Part shown: piece after piece, positions 39,351-48,114 of the stretch | Position numbering within the stretch: the first letter of the stretch is position 1 | Layout: each line of letters starts with the position of its first letter | Source of the DNA: Paracoccus albus | GTDB taxonomy: Bacteria > Pseudomonadota > Alphaproteobacteria > Rhodobacterales > Rhodobacteraceae | Reading direction: 5' to 3' | NCBI RefSeq assembly: GCF_027913035.1 | Contig: NZ_CP115775.1 | Coordinates: forward strand, 1 to 64,000 | Length of the DNA: 64,000 bases | Translations under genes and position numbers: made by a program | Notes under the pieces: model-generated | Told to the model about the DNA's origin: nothing | What the model saw: the letters and a program-made list of their open reading frames with translations, nothing else | The model's database searches: none

Positions 39351-39426
39351 GCCGCTGTAGCTCAGCTGGTAGAGCACGTCATTCGTAATGATGGGGTCGG
39401 GGGTTCGAGTCCCTTCAGCGGCACCA
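39351..39426 (+). tRNA. tRNA-Thr (anticodon CGT)
   Basis: The acceptor arm GCCGCTG pairs with CAGCGGC, the D arm is GCTCAGCTGGTAGAGC, the anticodon loop TTCGTAA gives CGT, and the T arm is GGGTTCGAGTCCC; CCA is encoded at 39424-39426. It is the second threonine tRNA in the window and reads ACG codons. Confidence 0.97.
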
Positions 39427-39497
39427 CCTCTGCGCTCTCTTTCGCAAAACCCTTCTGAATGGCTACGGCGCGGGGACACGCCGGAACCCCGTTCTGC

Positions 39498-39511
39498 TTG
39501 ATACAAATCAA
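39498..39511. promoter_or_regulatory. Perfect FNR/FnrP-type binding site
   Basis: The sequence TTGAT-ACAA-ATCAA matches exactly the established FNR/CRP-like anaerobic consensus TTGAT-N4-ATCAA. It lies 51 bases upstream of the TTG start of the Rrf2-family regulator, a suitable place for activation or repression by FnrP, NNR or a relative. It is the only perfect site I found in the window. Confidence 0.8.
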
Positions 39512-39562
39512 TGACGGCTTTGACGGCTCACCCCATGCTCGTTTCAGGCAGGAGGGCTGATA

Positions 39563-40039
39563 TTGAGGCTGACAGTTCGTACAAATCTGGCCATGCGCGT
39601 GCTGATGTATTGCGCGATCCGCAGCGGTGATCTGGTTCGGTCAGCGGATATGGCCGAGGCGATCAATGCCTCAACGCATCATGTCGCGCAGGTGGTCAAT
39701 CGTCTGTCCGCGTTGGGCTATCTCGAAACCCTGCGCGGACGAACTGGCGGCGTCAAACTTCTGCGCGATCCCAGAACGATAACCGTCGGGGATGTTTTCG
39801 TGCAGTTTGAAAGTGGCGTGCCCCTGACCGAATGCTTTGATGAGGCAGGCAATACCTGTCCGCTGCTAGCCGGGTGCAGGCTGCGCGACGCCCTGATCGC
39901 CGCTGTTTCGGCCTTCTATGCGTCGCTGGAGGGGGTCACGCTCCACGATCTTGTTCGAAACAACCATGAGTTGCAAAATCTGTTTGCCGGGCACGGGTGT
40001 CATACTGTAGAACAGGAATGTGCAATGATTTCAGCCTGA
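39563..40039 (+). CDS. nsrR: Rrf2-family Fe-S transcriptional regulator, NsrR-like
   Basis: The 158-residue product is an Rrf2 regulator: winged helix with LTVRTNLAMRVLMYCA and VVNRLSALGYLETLRGRTGGVKL, then three cysteines C91, C99 and C105 in ECFDEAGNTCPLLAGC. This spacing holds an Fe-S cluster in NsrR and RirA. The string around NTCPL and CRLRDAL looks more like NsrR, the nitric oxide sensor; RirA (iron) is the main alternative. The start is TTG 39563 behind AGGAGGG. A perfect FNR site upstream supports a role under low oxygen or NO. Confidence 0.82.
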   Translation: MRLTVRTNLAMRVLMYCAIRSGDLVRSADMAEAINASTHHVAQVVNRLSALGYLETLRGRTGGVKLLRDPRTITVGDVFVQFESGVPLTECFDEAGNTCPLLAGCRLRDALIAAVSAFYASLEGVTLHDLVRNNHELQNLFAGHGCHTVEQECAMISA

Positions 40040-40398
40040 CGCGCCTGTCCGCAGTTGCTGGACAGACCGGCCCGAGCTGAAGATTTTTTTCATTTCGTTA
40101 ACTTTTTTGCTCGCATCGGGCCGAACGTAAATATTGAACTATAAATCAATTTGTTACGATTTTTTGCGCGACGAATGCGCGGCACTGGGGCAATGCCAGG
40201 AAGTATTACTTTACATCTTATACCGCGCTGCGGCATTCGCGACCGCCTTGTTTTGTCAAACTTTGTGATTGAAATCTATCGGATTTATGCCGCAACGGCA
40301 TTGTAGCAAACCGGCCTCCGACCATTTGACATTGCGGTTTTTTCGCGCAGAACCTGAGCGAAAGCCCGCTGGGTTAACCAACAAATGGAGGAAATCAC
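40040..40398. other. 359-base AT-richer spacer before the agl operon
   Basis: No gene is visible. After the regulator stop there is a short stem, CTGTCC/GGACAG (40045-40065). The middle is AT-rich for this genome (T runs at 40084-40090) and contains the palindrome ATTGA-N8-TCAAT (40133-40150); its spacing is two bases too long for an FNR box. The ATGCCG-CAA-CGGCAT repeat at 40287-40301 is listed separately. This spacer probably holds the agl promoter. Confidence 0.55.
40287..40301. promoter_or_regulatory. Inverted repeat upstream of aglE, candidate operator
   Basis: The 15-base palindrome ATGCCG-CAA-CGGCAT lies about 100 bases before the aglE start. Agl operons are usually controlled by a LacI-type repressor; none is encoded here, so an operator for a distant regulator is plausible but unproven. 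Confidence 0.45.
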
Positions 40399-41754
40399 TT
40401 GATACGTTTACTCATGACTTCGGCCGCGATGATAGCGCTGACAGGCGCAGCTGCGCAGGCCCAGATGGTGTTCGAGCCCGGCGAGGATGATCGTTTCAAC
40501 TGGGCCAGCCTTGACGAATTCGCGGCCAGCCATACGGGGCTTGAAGGGCAAAGCTTCCAGATGCTGGGTCCGTGGCTTGGCCAGGACCTTGAACTGTTCG
40601 AATCGGTGTTCCCCTATTTCGAAGAAGCGACCGGCATTACCGTGAACTACAGCGGTTCCGACAGCTTCGAGCAGCAGATCGTCATTGATGCCGAGGCAGG
40701 CTCTCCGCCGGATGTGGCGATTTTCCCGCAACCGGGTCTGGCCGCCGGGCTGGCCGCCAAGGGCCAGCTGAAGCCGCTGCCGGATGAGATGCGCCAATGG
40801 ATCGTCGATAATTACGCAGCCGGCGAAAGCTGGGCCGATCTGGTCACCTATCCCGGCCCGGAAGGCGAAGATCACCTGTACGCCTTCCCCTACAAGGCCG
40901 ATGTGAAATCGCTGGTCTGGTATGTCCCCGAAAACTTCGAGGATATGGAATATGAGGTTCCCGAAACGCTGGAGGACCTGAAGGCGCTGACCGAACAGAT
41001 CGTCGAGGATGGTGAAACCCCGTGGTGTATCGGTCTGGGTTCAGGCGGTGCGACGGGCTGGCCCGGCACCGACTGGGTCGAAGACCTGATGCTGCGTATG
41101 CATCCGGCGGAAGATTACGACGCCTGGACCACGAACGAATTGAAGTTCAACGACCCGAAAGTCGTCGCTGCCATCGAGGAATTCGGCTGGTTCGCCAAGA
41201 ACAACGACTTCGTCTCTGGCGGCGCGGGCTCGGTTGCATCGACCGACTTCCGCGACAGCCCCAAGGGCCTGTTTGAAAGCCCGCCCGGCTGCTACATGCA
41301 CCGTCAGGCGAGCTTCATCCCCAGCTTCTTCCCCGAAGGCACCATGATCGGCGAGGACGCGGACTTCTTCTACTTCCCCGCGCCGGAATCTGGTGAATTC
41401 GGTCAGCCCGTTCTGGGCGGCGGCACGCTGTTTTCTGTCCTGACGGATAACGAAGCCGCGATGGCCTTTGTGGAGTTCCTGCAAACCCCGATCGCGCATG
41501 AAATCTGGATGGCGCAAAGCGGCTTCCTGACGCCCCATAGTGGGGTGAACCCCGATGCCTATGGCGACGATACGCTGAAGCGTATGGGTGATATCCTGCT
41601 GAACGCGACGACCTATCGCTTTGACGGCTCTGACCTGATGCCGGGCGCAATCGGTGCCGGTGCGTTCTTCACCGGTGCGGTCGATTTCGTCGGCGGTGCC
41701 TCGGCCCAGGAGGTTGCGGATTCGATCCAGGGCACCTGGGACACGCTGCAGTAA
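40399..41754 (+). CDS. aglE: Alpha-glucoside ABC transporter substrate-binding protein
   Basis: The 451-residue periplasmic protein binds alpha-glucosides such as sucrose, maltose or trehalose for import by AglFGK. It has a Sec signal peptide (to about AAAQAQ) and family-1 SBP features: LGPWLGQDLELFESV, FEQQIVIDAEAGSPPDVAIF, and FPYKADVKSLVWYVP. The start is TTG 40399 behind GGAGGAAA. A strong hairpin follows the stop. Its length and gene order (E-F-G-A-K) match rhizobial agl operons. Confidence 0.93.
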   Translation: MIRLLMTSAAMIALTGAAAQAQMVFEPGEDDRFNWASLDEFAASHTGLEGQSFQMLGPWLGQDLELFESVFPYFEEATGITVNYSGSDSFEQQIVIDAEAGSPPDVAIFPQPGLAAGLAAKGQLKPLPDEMRQWIVDNYAAGESWADLVTYPGPEGEDHLYAFPYKADVKSLVWYVPENFEDMEYEVPETLEDLKALTEQIVEDGETPWCIGLGSGGATGWPGTDWVEDLMLRMHPAEDYDAWTTNELKFNDPKVVAAIEEFGWFAKNNDFVSGGAGSVASTDFRDSPKGLFESPPGCYMHRQASFIPSFFPEGTMIGEDADFFYFPAPESGEFGQPVLGGGTLFSVLTDNEAAMAFVEFLQTPIAHEIWMAQSGFLTPHSGVNPDAYGDDTLKRMGDILLNATTYRFDGSDLMPGAIGAGAFFTGAVDFVGGASAQEVADSIQGTWDTLQ

Positions 41755-41762
41755 GGTTAATA

Positions 41763-41791
41763 CGGCCGGCCCCTCATTCCGGGGCCGGCCG
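41763..41791 (+). promoter_or_regulatory. Intercistronic hairpin between aglE and aglF
   Basis: A perfect 11-bp stem, CGGCCGGCCCC/GGGGCCGGCCG, with a 7-base loop starts nine bases after the aglE stop and ends 20 bases before aglF. No T tract follows. It probably stabilises or partly terminates the aglE transcript, giving more SBP than membrane components. Confidence 0.75.
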
Positions 41792-41811
41792 CACGAATGG
41801 AGGGGGCAGGG

Positions 41812-42807
41812 ATGGAACTTCTGGTTCTTGCTATCGGCACGATAGCATTGGGCGTCTTGGGTTGCGCCGCTTGGTTCTGGGGGTCGAACTATGTGCTCGA
41901 CAAAATCTATCCCCCGCGCGGCCCGAATGCCGGTGACAATATCCGGCGCGCGAATGTCATCCGTCCCTGGCTTTTCCTTGGCCCTGCGATCCTGTTTCTG
42001 GGCATCTATCTGGTTTATCCGGTCGTCAACTCCCTCTGGCTTTCGCTGAACAACGCCCCGACGACACAGTTTGTGGGACTGGATAACTACACCTGGCTTG
42101 CGGGTGACGCGAAGTTTCAGGAATCCATGATCAACAACTTTTTCTGGTTGCTGGTCGTGCCTGCGCTCTCCACGGTTTTCGGCCTTCTGGCCGCGCAACT
42201 GACCGACCGCATCCGCTGGGGAAATTTCGGCAAATCGCTGATCTTCATGCCAATGGCGATTTCTTTTGTCGGTGCCGGTGTGATCTGGCGGCTGATCTAT
42301 GAATATCGTGAACCGGGGGCAGAGCAGATCGGCTTGCTGAATGCCATTGTGCAGGCCCTTGGCGGCACGTCGCAAACATGGCTGACCATTCAACCGTGGA
42401 ACAACTTTTTCCTGATGATCGTGCTGGTCTGGATTCAGACGGGCTTTGCCATGGTCATCCTGTCCGCAGCTCTTCGCGGCATCCCCGAAGAAACGATCGA
42501 GGCTGCGGTGCTGGACGGTGCCAACCCGTGGCAGATCTTCTTCAAGATCAAAGTTCCGCAGATCATGGGCACCATCGCGGTGGTCTGGACGACCATCACC
42601 ATCACCGTTCTGAAGGTCTTTGACATCGTTTTCGTCATGACCAACGGCCAGTGGGGCACGCAGGTTCTGGCAAACCTGATGTATGACTGGATGTTCCGCG
42701 GCACGCCAGATTACGGTCGCGGCTCTGCCATCGCTATCGTCCTTATGATTCTGGTCCTGCCGATCATGATCTGGAATATCCGTAACGTCCGTAAGGAGAT
42801 GCGCTGA
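41812..42807 (+). CDS. aglF: Alpha-glucoside ABC transporter permease AglF
   Basis: The 331-residue inner-membrane protein belongs to the MalF/UgpA permease family, with about seven or eight helices. The first is MELLVLAIGTIALGVLGCAA, and the EAA loop EETIEAAVLDGANPWQIFFK contacts the ATPase. ATG 41812 follows GGAGGGGGCAGG; ATG 41797 would place that Shine-Dalgarno inside the gene. Its last base is the first base of the aglG start region. Confidence 0.93.
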   Translation: MELLVLAIGTIALGVLGCAAWFWGSNYVLDKIYPPRGPNAGDNIRRANVIRPWLFLGPAILFLGIYLVYPVVNSLWLSLNNAPTTQFVGLDNYTWLAGDAKFQESMINNFFWLLVVPALSTVFGLLAAQLTDRIRWGNFGKSLIFMPMAISFVGAGVIWRLIYEYREPGAEQIGLLNAIVQALGGTSQTWLTIQPWNNFFLMIVLVWIQTGFAMVILSAALRGIPEETIEAAVLDGANPWQIFFKIKVPQIMGTIAVVWTTITITVLKVFDIVFVMTNGQWGTQVLANLMYDWMFRGTPDYGRGSAIAIVLMILVLPIMIWNIRNVRKEMR

Positions 42808-43937
42808 TGGAAGGCATGGCCGGACAGAAATCCACGCTGACATGGCTGGTCAACCTTGCGGCACTGATCCTCGTGGTGCTGTGGACGATCCCGACCGCTG
42901 GCCTGTTCGTGTCGTCTTTCCGCGACCGCGACCAGATTTCGGCGACAGGCTGGTGGAAATCGCTTTCCGCTGCAGAACAGACCGCATTCGTGCGCACAGG
43001 AACCGCCGACGATCAGCGGGAAGAGGGCGACCGGTTCATCCTTGACGGCACCGTCCTTTCCGAAGGGCAAAGCCTGATCGCATGGGGCACGCGTTCCCGC
43101 GAACCGGGGGCCTATCAGCCCGGCGAAACCATCGAGTTCGAGGGCGGAGAGCTGACGGTGAACGAGGACGGCACCTACCTGTTCACCTCTCCCACCGCGT
43201 TTGAGATGAGCCGGGGCGAACGCATATTCGTCACGACCAAGACGCCACCCGAATTCACCGTGCAGAACTATTCGACCGTTCTGAATGCCGCCGGGATCGG
43301 GCGCGCTTTCATGAATACGCTGACGGTGACGATCCCGGCCACGATCATCCCGATCCTGATAGCCGCCTTCGCCGCATATGCGCTTGCGTGGATGGAGTTT
43401 CCGGGCCGTGCGCTGCTGACGGCCGCTGTTGTGGGTCTGCTGGTGGTGCCCTTGCAGGTCGCCCTGATTCCCATCCTGCAAATGCATAACGACATCGGCA
43501 TCGGAAAGGGTTACTTGGGCATATGGCTGGCCCATACCGGCTTTGGCCTTCCACTGGCGATTTACCTGTTACGAAACTACATGGTCGGCCTGCCGAGAGA
43601 GGTCATTGAATCCGCCCGAGTCGACGGCGCGACAGAGTTTCAGATCTTCCTGAAAATCATCCTGCCGCTGTCCTTCCCGGCACTGGCAAGCTTCGCGATT
43701 TTCCAGTTTCTCTGGGTGTGGAACGACCTTCTGGTCGCCACGGTTTTCCTTGGCAATACGCGGGATGAACTGGTCATGACCGGCGTCATCCGCGAACTGA
43801 TGGGCTCTCGCGGTGGTGAATGGGAAATCCTTGCCACATCTGCCTTCATCTCCATCGCGGTTCCGTTACTTGTCTTCTTTGCGATGCAGAAATACCTCGT
43901 CCGCGGCCTGCTGGCCGGATCTGTCAAAGGTGGATGA
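42807..43937 (+). CDS. aglG: Alpha-glucoside ABC transporter permease AglG
   Basis: The 376-residue second permease is of the MalG type. It has one N-terminal helix (13-33), a large periplasmic insertion (about 40-145, with DGTYLFTSPTAFEMSRGER) characteristic of AglG, then five more helices and the EAA loop PREVIESARVDGATEFQIFL. It overlaps aglF by one base and the aglA start by one base. Confidence 0.93.
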   Translation: MEGMAGQKSTLTWLVNLAALILVVLWTIPTAGLFVSSFRDRDQISATGWWKSLSAAEQTAFVRTGTADDQREEGDRFILDGTVLSEGQSLIAWGTRSREPGAYQPGETIEFEGGELTVNEDGTYLFTSPTAFEMSRGERIFVTTKTPPEFTVQNYSTVLNAAGIGRAFMNTLTVTIPATIIPILIAAFAAYALAWMEFPGRALLTAAVVGLLVVPLQVALIPILQMHNDIGIGKGYLGIWLAHTGFGLPLAIYLLRNYMVGLPREVIESARVDGATEFQIFLKIILPLSFPALASFAIFQFLWVWNDLLVATVFLGNTRDELVMTGVIRELMGSRGGEWEILATSAFISIAVPLLVFFAMQKYLVRGLLAGSVKGG

Positions 43938-45475
43938 TGAGCAAGACTGAAGACTGGTGGAAAGGCGCGGTAATCTATCAGATTTACCCGCGGAGTTATC
44001 AGGACACGACCGGCGATGGCGGCGGCGACCTGAAGGGCATTGCCAACCGGATGGACTACATCGCCTCGCTTGGGGTCGATGCGATCTGGATCTCGCCCTT
44101 CTTCACCAGCCCGATGAAGGATTTCGGCTATGATGTCAGCGATTATCGCGGCATCGACCCGATCTTCGGCCGGATGGAGGATTTCGAAGAAATCGTCGCC
44201 CGCGCCCATCAATTCGGCATCAAGGTGATGATCGACCTCGTGCTGTCGCATACCTCGGATCAGCATCCGTGGTTTCAGGAAAGCAAAACCTCGCGCGATA
44301 ACCCCAAAGCCGACTGGTATGTCTGGGCCGATCCCAAACTGGACGGCACGCCGCCCACCAACTGGCTGTCGATCTTCGGCGGCAGCGCGTGGCAGTGGAA
44401 CCCCGCGCGAGAGCAATATTATCTGCACAACTTCCTGCGCGAGCAGCCCGACCTGAATTTCCACAATCCCGATGTGCAGGGCGCACTTCTGGATGTGGTG
44501 CAGTTCTGGATGGGCAAGGGCGTGGACGGTTTCCGTCTGGATACCATCAACTTCTATTTCCACGATGCGCAGCTTCGCGACAATCCGGGCCTCCAGCCAG
44601 AGGATCGTAGATCCGACACTGCGCCTTCGGTGAACCCCTATAACCACCAAAGCCACCAATTTGACAAATCGCAGCCCGAAAACCTCGATTTCCTGAAAAA
44701 GCTCCGTCAGGTCCTGGACCATAACGGCTGCGCTGCCGTGGGCGAAATCGGCGACAGCGAAAAAGCTTGGGAATTGTTGGATGAGTACACCAAGGGCGAC
44801 GAACGCGTGCACATGTCCTATGTGTTCGACTTCCTGTCCGGTGACGACCTGACCGCCGAACGCATTGCGCAGGTCTTCGAAGAAAAGGCGCGCCGCGCGC
44901 CCGATGGCTGGCCCTGCTGGGCGTTTTCGAACCATGACGTGGTACGTCATGTCTCACGCTGGAATCTGGGCGATACAGCGGCCAAGGCCTATTGCACCGT
45001 TCTGATGTGCCTTCAGGGTTCCATCTGCATTTATCAGGGTGAAGAACTGGGCCTGCCAGAGGCCGATATCGCCTTCGAGGACCTGCAAGACCCCTATGGC
45101 ATCGAATTCTGGCCAGAGTTCAAAGGCCGCGACGGCGCGCGGACCCCGATGGTCTGGGACGCCAACAGCAACGACCATTACGGCTTTTCGCAGGCGAGGC
45201 CATGGCTGCCGGTCCCGCCCGAACACCGCCATCTGGCCGTTTCGGAACAGGACCATCAGGCGGGCTCCATGCTGAACCATTACCGCTGGGCGATCGAACT
45301 GCGTCACAAGCATCCGGCCCTGCGCAAGGGCAACCAGACCGGCACCCGCGCCGATGGCTCGATCCTGTCATTCCGGCGCAGCACCGATCGGGGCAGCCTG
45401 ACCGTCCGGGCGAACCTGTCTGACAGCCGCGCCGCCGGGATGGAGCCGTGGCAGGTCGATATAAACGAGGAATAA
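43937..45475 (+). CDS. aglA: Cytoplasmic alpha-glucosidase (GH13)
   Basis: The 512-residue enzyme hydrolyses imported alpha-glucosides. It is a GH13 (alpha/beta)8-barrel protein: GAVIYQIYPRSYQDT at the N terminus, GFRLDTINF with nucleophile D202, AAVGEIGDS with acid/base E270 and AFSNHDVVR with D334. No signal peptide is present, so it works inside the cell. Two ATGs stand in tandem (43934 and 43937); the second is better spaced from AAGG. It lies between permease and ATPase genes, as in rhizobial agl operons. Confidence 0.92.
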   Translation: MSKTEDWWKGAVIYQIYPRSYQDTTGDGGGDLKGIANRMDYIASLGVDAIWISPFFTSPMKDFGYDVSDYRGIDPIFGRMEDFEEIVARAHQFGIKVMIDLVLSHTSDQHPWFQESKTSRDNPKADWYVWADPKLDGTPPTNWLSIFGGSAWQWNPAREQYYLHNFLREQPDLNFHNPDVQGALLDVVQFWMGKGVDGFRLDTINFYFHDAQLRDNPGLQPEDRRSDTAPSVNPYNHQSHQFDKSQPENLDFLKKLRQVLDHNGCAAVGEIGDSEKAWELLDEYTKGDERVHMSYVFDFLSGDDLTAERIAQVFEEKARRAPDGWPCWAFSNHDVVRHVSRWNLGDTAAKAYCTVLMCLQGSICIYQGEELGLPEADIAFEDLQDPYGIEFWPEFKGRDGARTPMVWDANSNDHYGFSQARPWLPVPPEHRHLAVSEQDHQAGSMLNHYRWAIELRHKHPALRKGNQTGTRADGSILSFRRSTDRGSLTVRANLSDSRAAGMEPWQVDINEE

Positions 45476-45492
45476 TTGGGGGGAAGACGAGA

Positions 45493-46674
45493 ATGGCTGA
45501 ACTCAATCTGAATGATGTCGCCAAGTCCTATGGCGACGTGAATGTGCTGAGGAATATCAATCTCGACATCAAGTCGGGTGAGTTCATTGTTTTCGTCGGC
45601 CCCTCCGGCTGCGGCAAGTCAACGCTTCTGCGAATGATTGCAGGGCTGGAACAGATCACCGGCGGTGACCTGCATATCGACGGCGTGAAGATGAACGACA
45701 TCCCGCCCAGCCAACGCGGTATCGCGATGGTGTTCCAGTCCTACGCGCTCTACCCCCATATGACCGTGCGCGACAACATGGCCTTCGCCCTGAAAATCGC
45801 CGGCAAATCGCCCGCCGAGATCAAGGAAGCCACGGATCGCGCCGGCCAGATGCTGCAACTGACGCCCTATCTCGACCGCCTGCCCAAGGCGCTGTCGGGC
45901 GGGCAGCGCCAGCGTGTCGCCATCGGGCGTGCCATCGTGCGCGACCCGAAGGTGTATCTGTTCGACGAACCGCTGTCGAACCTCGACGCCGCACTGCGCG
46001 TGGCCACCCGGATCGAGATCGCGCAGCTCAAGGAATCGATGCCCGACCGGACCATGATCTATGTCACCCATGACCAGACAGAGGCGATGACTCTCGCCGA
46101 CCGCATCGTCGTTCTGGCGGGCGGCGGTATCGCACAGGTCGGCGCCCCGCTGGAGCTTTACGAACGCCCGGTCAACGAATTCGTGGCCCAGTTCATCGGC
46201 AGCCCCGCCATGAACCTTCTGCCCGGCAAGATCGTGGCGACGGGTGCGCGCACGCAGGTTAAGCTTGAAGGCGGCGGCACCTGCGAGGTCGCCATTCCAA
46301 CAAGTGCAGAGGATGAGGGCAAATCCGTCAATCTCGGCGTCCGGCCCGAGGATATGCGCGTCACGGATGGCCCCGCTTTGTTCGAAGGCACCGTCGATCT
46401 GACCGAAGCACTGGGCGAAGTGACGCTGCTCTATTTCGGCACGACAGGCGGCGCGGACCCCTTCATCGCCAAACTGCCCGGCATTCATACGGGCCTGAAC
46501 CGCAAGACCGTGCGCCTGACCGCGGATCCCGAAGCGATGCACCTGTTCCATGACGGTCAGTCCCTGCTGTATCGCGACGGCCCGCCCACAACCCCCATGC
46601 GGTGGACGCAACAGTCCGAACCATCGGGTGGCGAGGAACTGGACGAAGTCGTAAAGCCCAACCCGGCCCGCTGA
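45493..46674 (+). CDS. aglK: Alpha-glucoside ABC transporter ATP-binding protein
   Basis: The 393-residue ATPase is of the MalK/UgpC type. It has Walker A GPSGCGKST, signature LSGGQRQRVAIGRAI, Walker B YLFDEPLSNLDA, the switch His in YVTHDQTEA, and a C-terminal TOBE regulatory region (LGVRPEDMRVTDG). ATG 45493 follows GGGGGGAAG. It energises AglFG and completes the operon. Confidence 0.94.
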   Translation: MAELNLNDVAKSYGDVNVLRNINLDIKSGEFIVFVGPSGCGKSTLLRMIAGLEQITGGDLHIDGVKMNDIPPSQRGIAMVFQSYALYPHMTVRDNMAFALKIAGKSPAEIKEATDRAGQMLQLTPYLDRLPKALSGGQRQRVAIGRAIVRDPKVYLFDEPLSNLDAALRVATRIEIAQLKESMPDRTMIYVTHDQTEAMTLADRIVVLAGGGIAQVGAPLELYERPVNEFVAQFIGSPAMNLLPGKIVATGARTQVKLEGGGTCEVAIPTSAEDEGKSVNLGVRPEDMRVTDGPALFEGTVDLTEALGEVTLLYFGTTGGADPFIAKLPGIHTGLNRKTVRLTADPEAMHLFHDGQSLLYRDGPPTTPMRWTQQSEPSGGEELDEVVKPNPAR

Positions 46675-46734
46675 GCCTTCATTGACGCCCTGTCCCATGA
46701 CGCCTAATGCTGAGCGAAAGGCGAAGGGAACGTC

Positions 46735-48114
46735 ATGAAGATCATCATCTGCGGGGCAGGGCAGGTCGGCTGGCAGATTGCGCGGCATTTGTCAGGCGAA
46801 AGCAACGATGTCACCGTGATCGACAATAACGGCGAACTCGTGCGCCGCGCGACAGAGGCACTGGATGTGCAGGGCGTCGAAGGCTTTGCCAGCCATCCCG
46901 ACGTGCTGGACCGCGCAGGGGCGCGGGATGCCGATCTGATCATCGCCGCGACCCAGTCGGACGAGGTGAACATGGTCACCTGCCAGGTCGCGCATTCCGT
47001 CTTTCGTGTGCCGCGCAAGATTGCGCGGCTGCGCAGCTCTGCCTATCTGGATGCGATCTATTCCGACCTTTACCGCACCGATCACCTGCCCATCGACGTC
47101 GTGATCTCGCCTGAACGAGAGGTCGCGAAGGCCGCACTTGCCCGCCTGCGCGCTCCATCTACCTTCGATGTAGAGGATTTTCTGGATAACCGCGTCCGGC
47201 TGCTCGGGATCGTTCTTGATGACGATTCGCCCGCGTTGAACACACCGCTGCGGCAATTGAACGACCTGTTCTCCAGCCTCTTCGCCATTGTCGTGGGCGT
47301 CAGGCGCGAAGGCCGTCTGTTCGTACCCGATCCCAATGACCAGCTTTTCGCGGGCGATCAGATCTATGTCTTTTCCTCGCGCGAAGATGCTGACCGGACG
47401 CTGGAAATCTTCGGTAAGGAAACCTCGCGCCCCGAACGGGTCATCATCATCGGCGCGGGCAATGTCGGCCTTGCCGTGGCCCGCGCGCTCGAAGCCGCGC
47501 CGCGCCGTGTGCGCACCAAGATCATCGAGCGGAACCGCGGCAGCGCCGAACGCGCCGCCGACGCGCTTGAACGCACCATCGTTCTGAACGGCGACGGTCT
47601 GTCGTCCGAACTGCTGGAAGAAGCCGCGATCAGCAAGGCCGACGCGGTTCTGACGCTGACCGATGACGACAAGGTCAATATCCTTTCTGCCGTCCGTGCC
47701 AAACAGGCCGGGGCGAAGATGGTCGTCAGCCTCGTCAATGACCCGACGCTTGTCTCGCTGATGGGACCGCTGGATATCGACGCCTATATCAACCCGCGCT
47801 CGACCACGGTTTCCACCATCCTGCGCCATGTCCGCCACGGCCGCGTGCGCGACATCTACTCCATCGGCGATGCCGAGGCAGAGGTGATCGAGGCGCAGAT
47901 CCTGCCCACCTCCTCCATGTCGGGCCGCGCCATCCGCGACATCGACCTGCCAGAAGGCGCGCTGATCGGAATGGTCGCCAAAGCGGATGAGAAAATCATC
48001 AAGCCCATGCCGGACACCCGGATCGAGGAAGGCGACATCGTCTGCATCTTCGCCCTGACCCATGACGTGCCAGAGGTCGAGCGTCTGTTGCAGGTCGCCA
48101 TCGACTTCTTCTGA
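46735..48114 (+). CDS. trkA: Trk potassium uptake regulatory protein TrkA
   Basis: TrkA is the cytoplasmic NAD(H)-binding RCK protein that gates TrkH. The 459-residue product contains two RCK_N/RCK_C pairs: GAGQVGWQIARHL at the N terminus and IIGAGNVGLAVARAL near 238 are the two Rossmann motifs. The stop overlaps the trkH start by one base (TGATG), so the two are coupled. In relatives trkA follows ntrYX; here the agl operon stands upstream. Confidence 0.95.
   Translation: MKIIICGAGQVGWQIARHLSGESNDVTVIDNNGELVRRATEALDVQGVEGFASHPDVLDRAGARDADLIIAATQSDEVNMVTCQVAHSVFRVPRKIARLRSSAYLDAIYSDLYRTDHLPIDVVISPEREVAKAALARLRAPSTFDVEDFLDNRVRLLGIVLDDDSPALNTPLRQLNDLFSSLFAIVVGVRREGRLFVPDPNDQLFAGDQIYVFSSREDADRTLEIFGKETSRPERVIIIGAGNVGLAVARALEAAPRRVRTKIIERNRGSAERAADALERTIVLNGDGLSSELLEEAAISKADAVLTLTDDDKVNILSAVRAKQAGAKMVVSLVNDPTLVSLMGPLDIDAYINPRSTTVSTILRHVRHGRVRDIYSIGDAEAEVIEAQILPTSSMSGRAIRDIDLPEGALIGMVAKADEKIIKPMPDTRIEEGDIVCIFALTHDVPEVERLLQVAIDFF

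Noticed and set aside
40133..40150. FNR-like palindrome ATTGA-N8-TCAAT before the agl operon
   Set aside because: The half-sites TTGA/TCAA are eight bases apart, while FNR sites need six.
41041..42843. 600-codon minus-strand open frame
   Set aside because: It is exactly antisense to aglE/aglF; composition is that of the reverse of GC-rich coding DNA and it matches no family.
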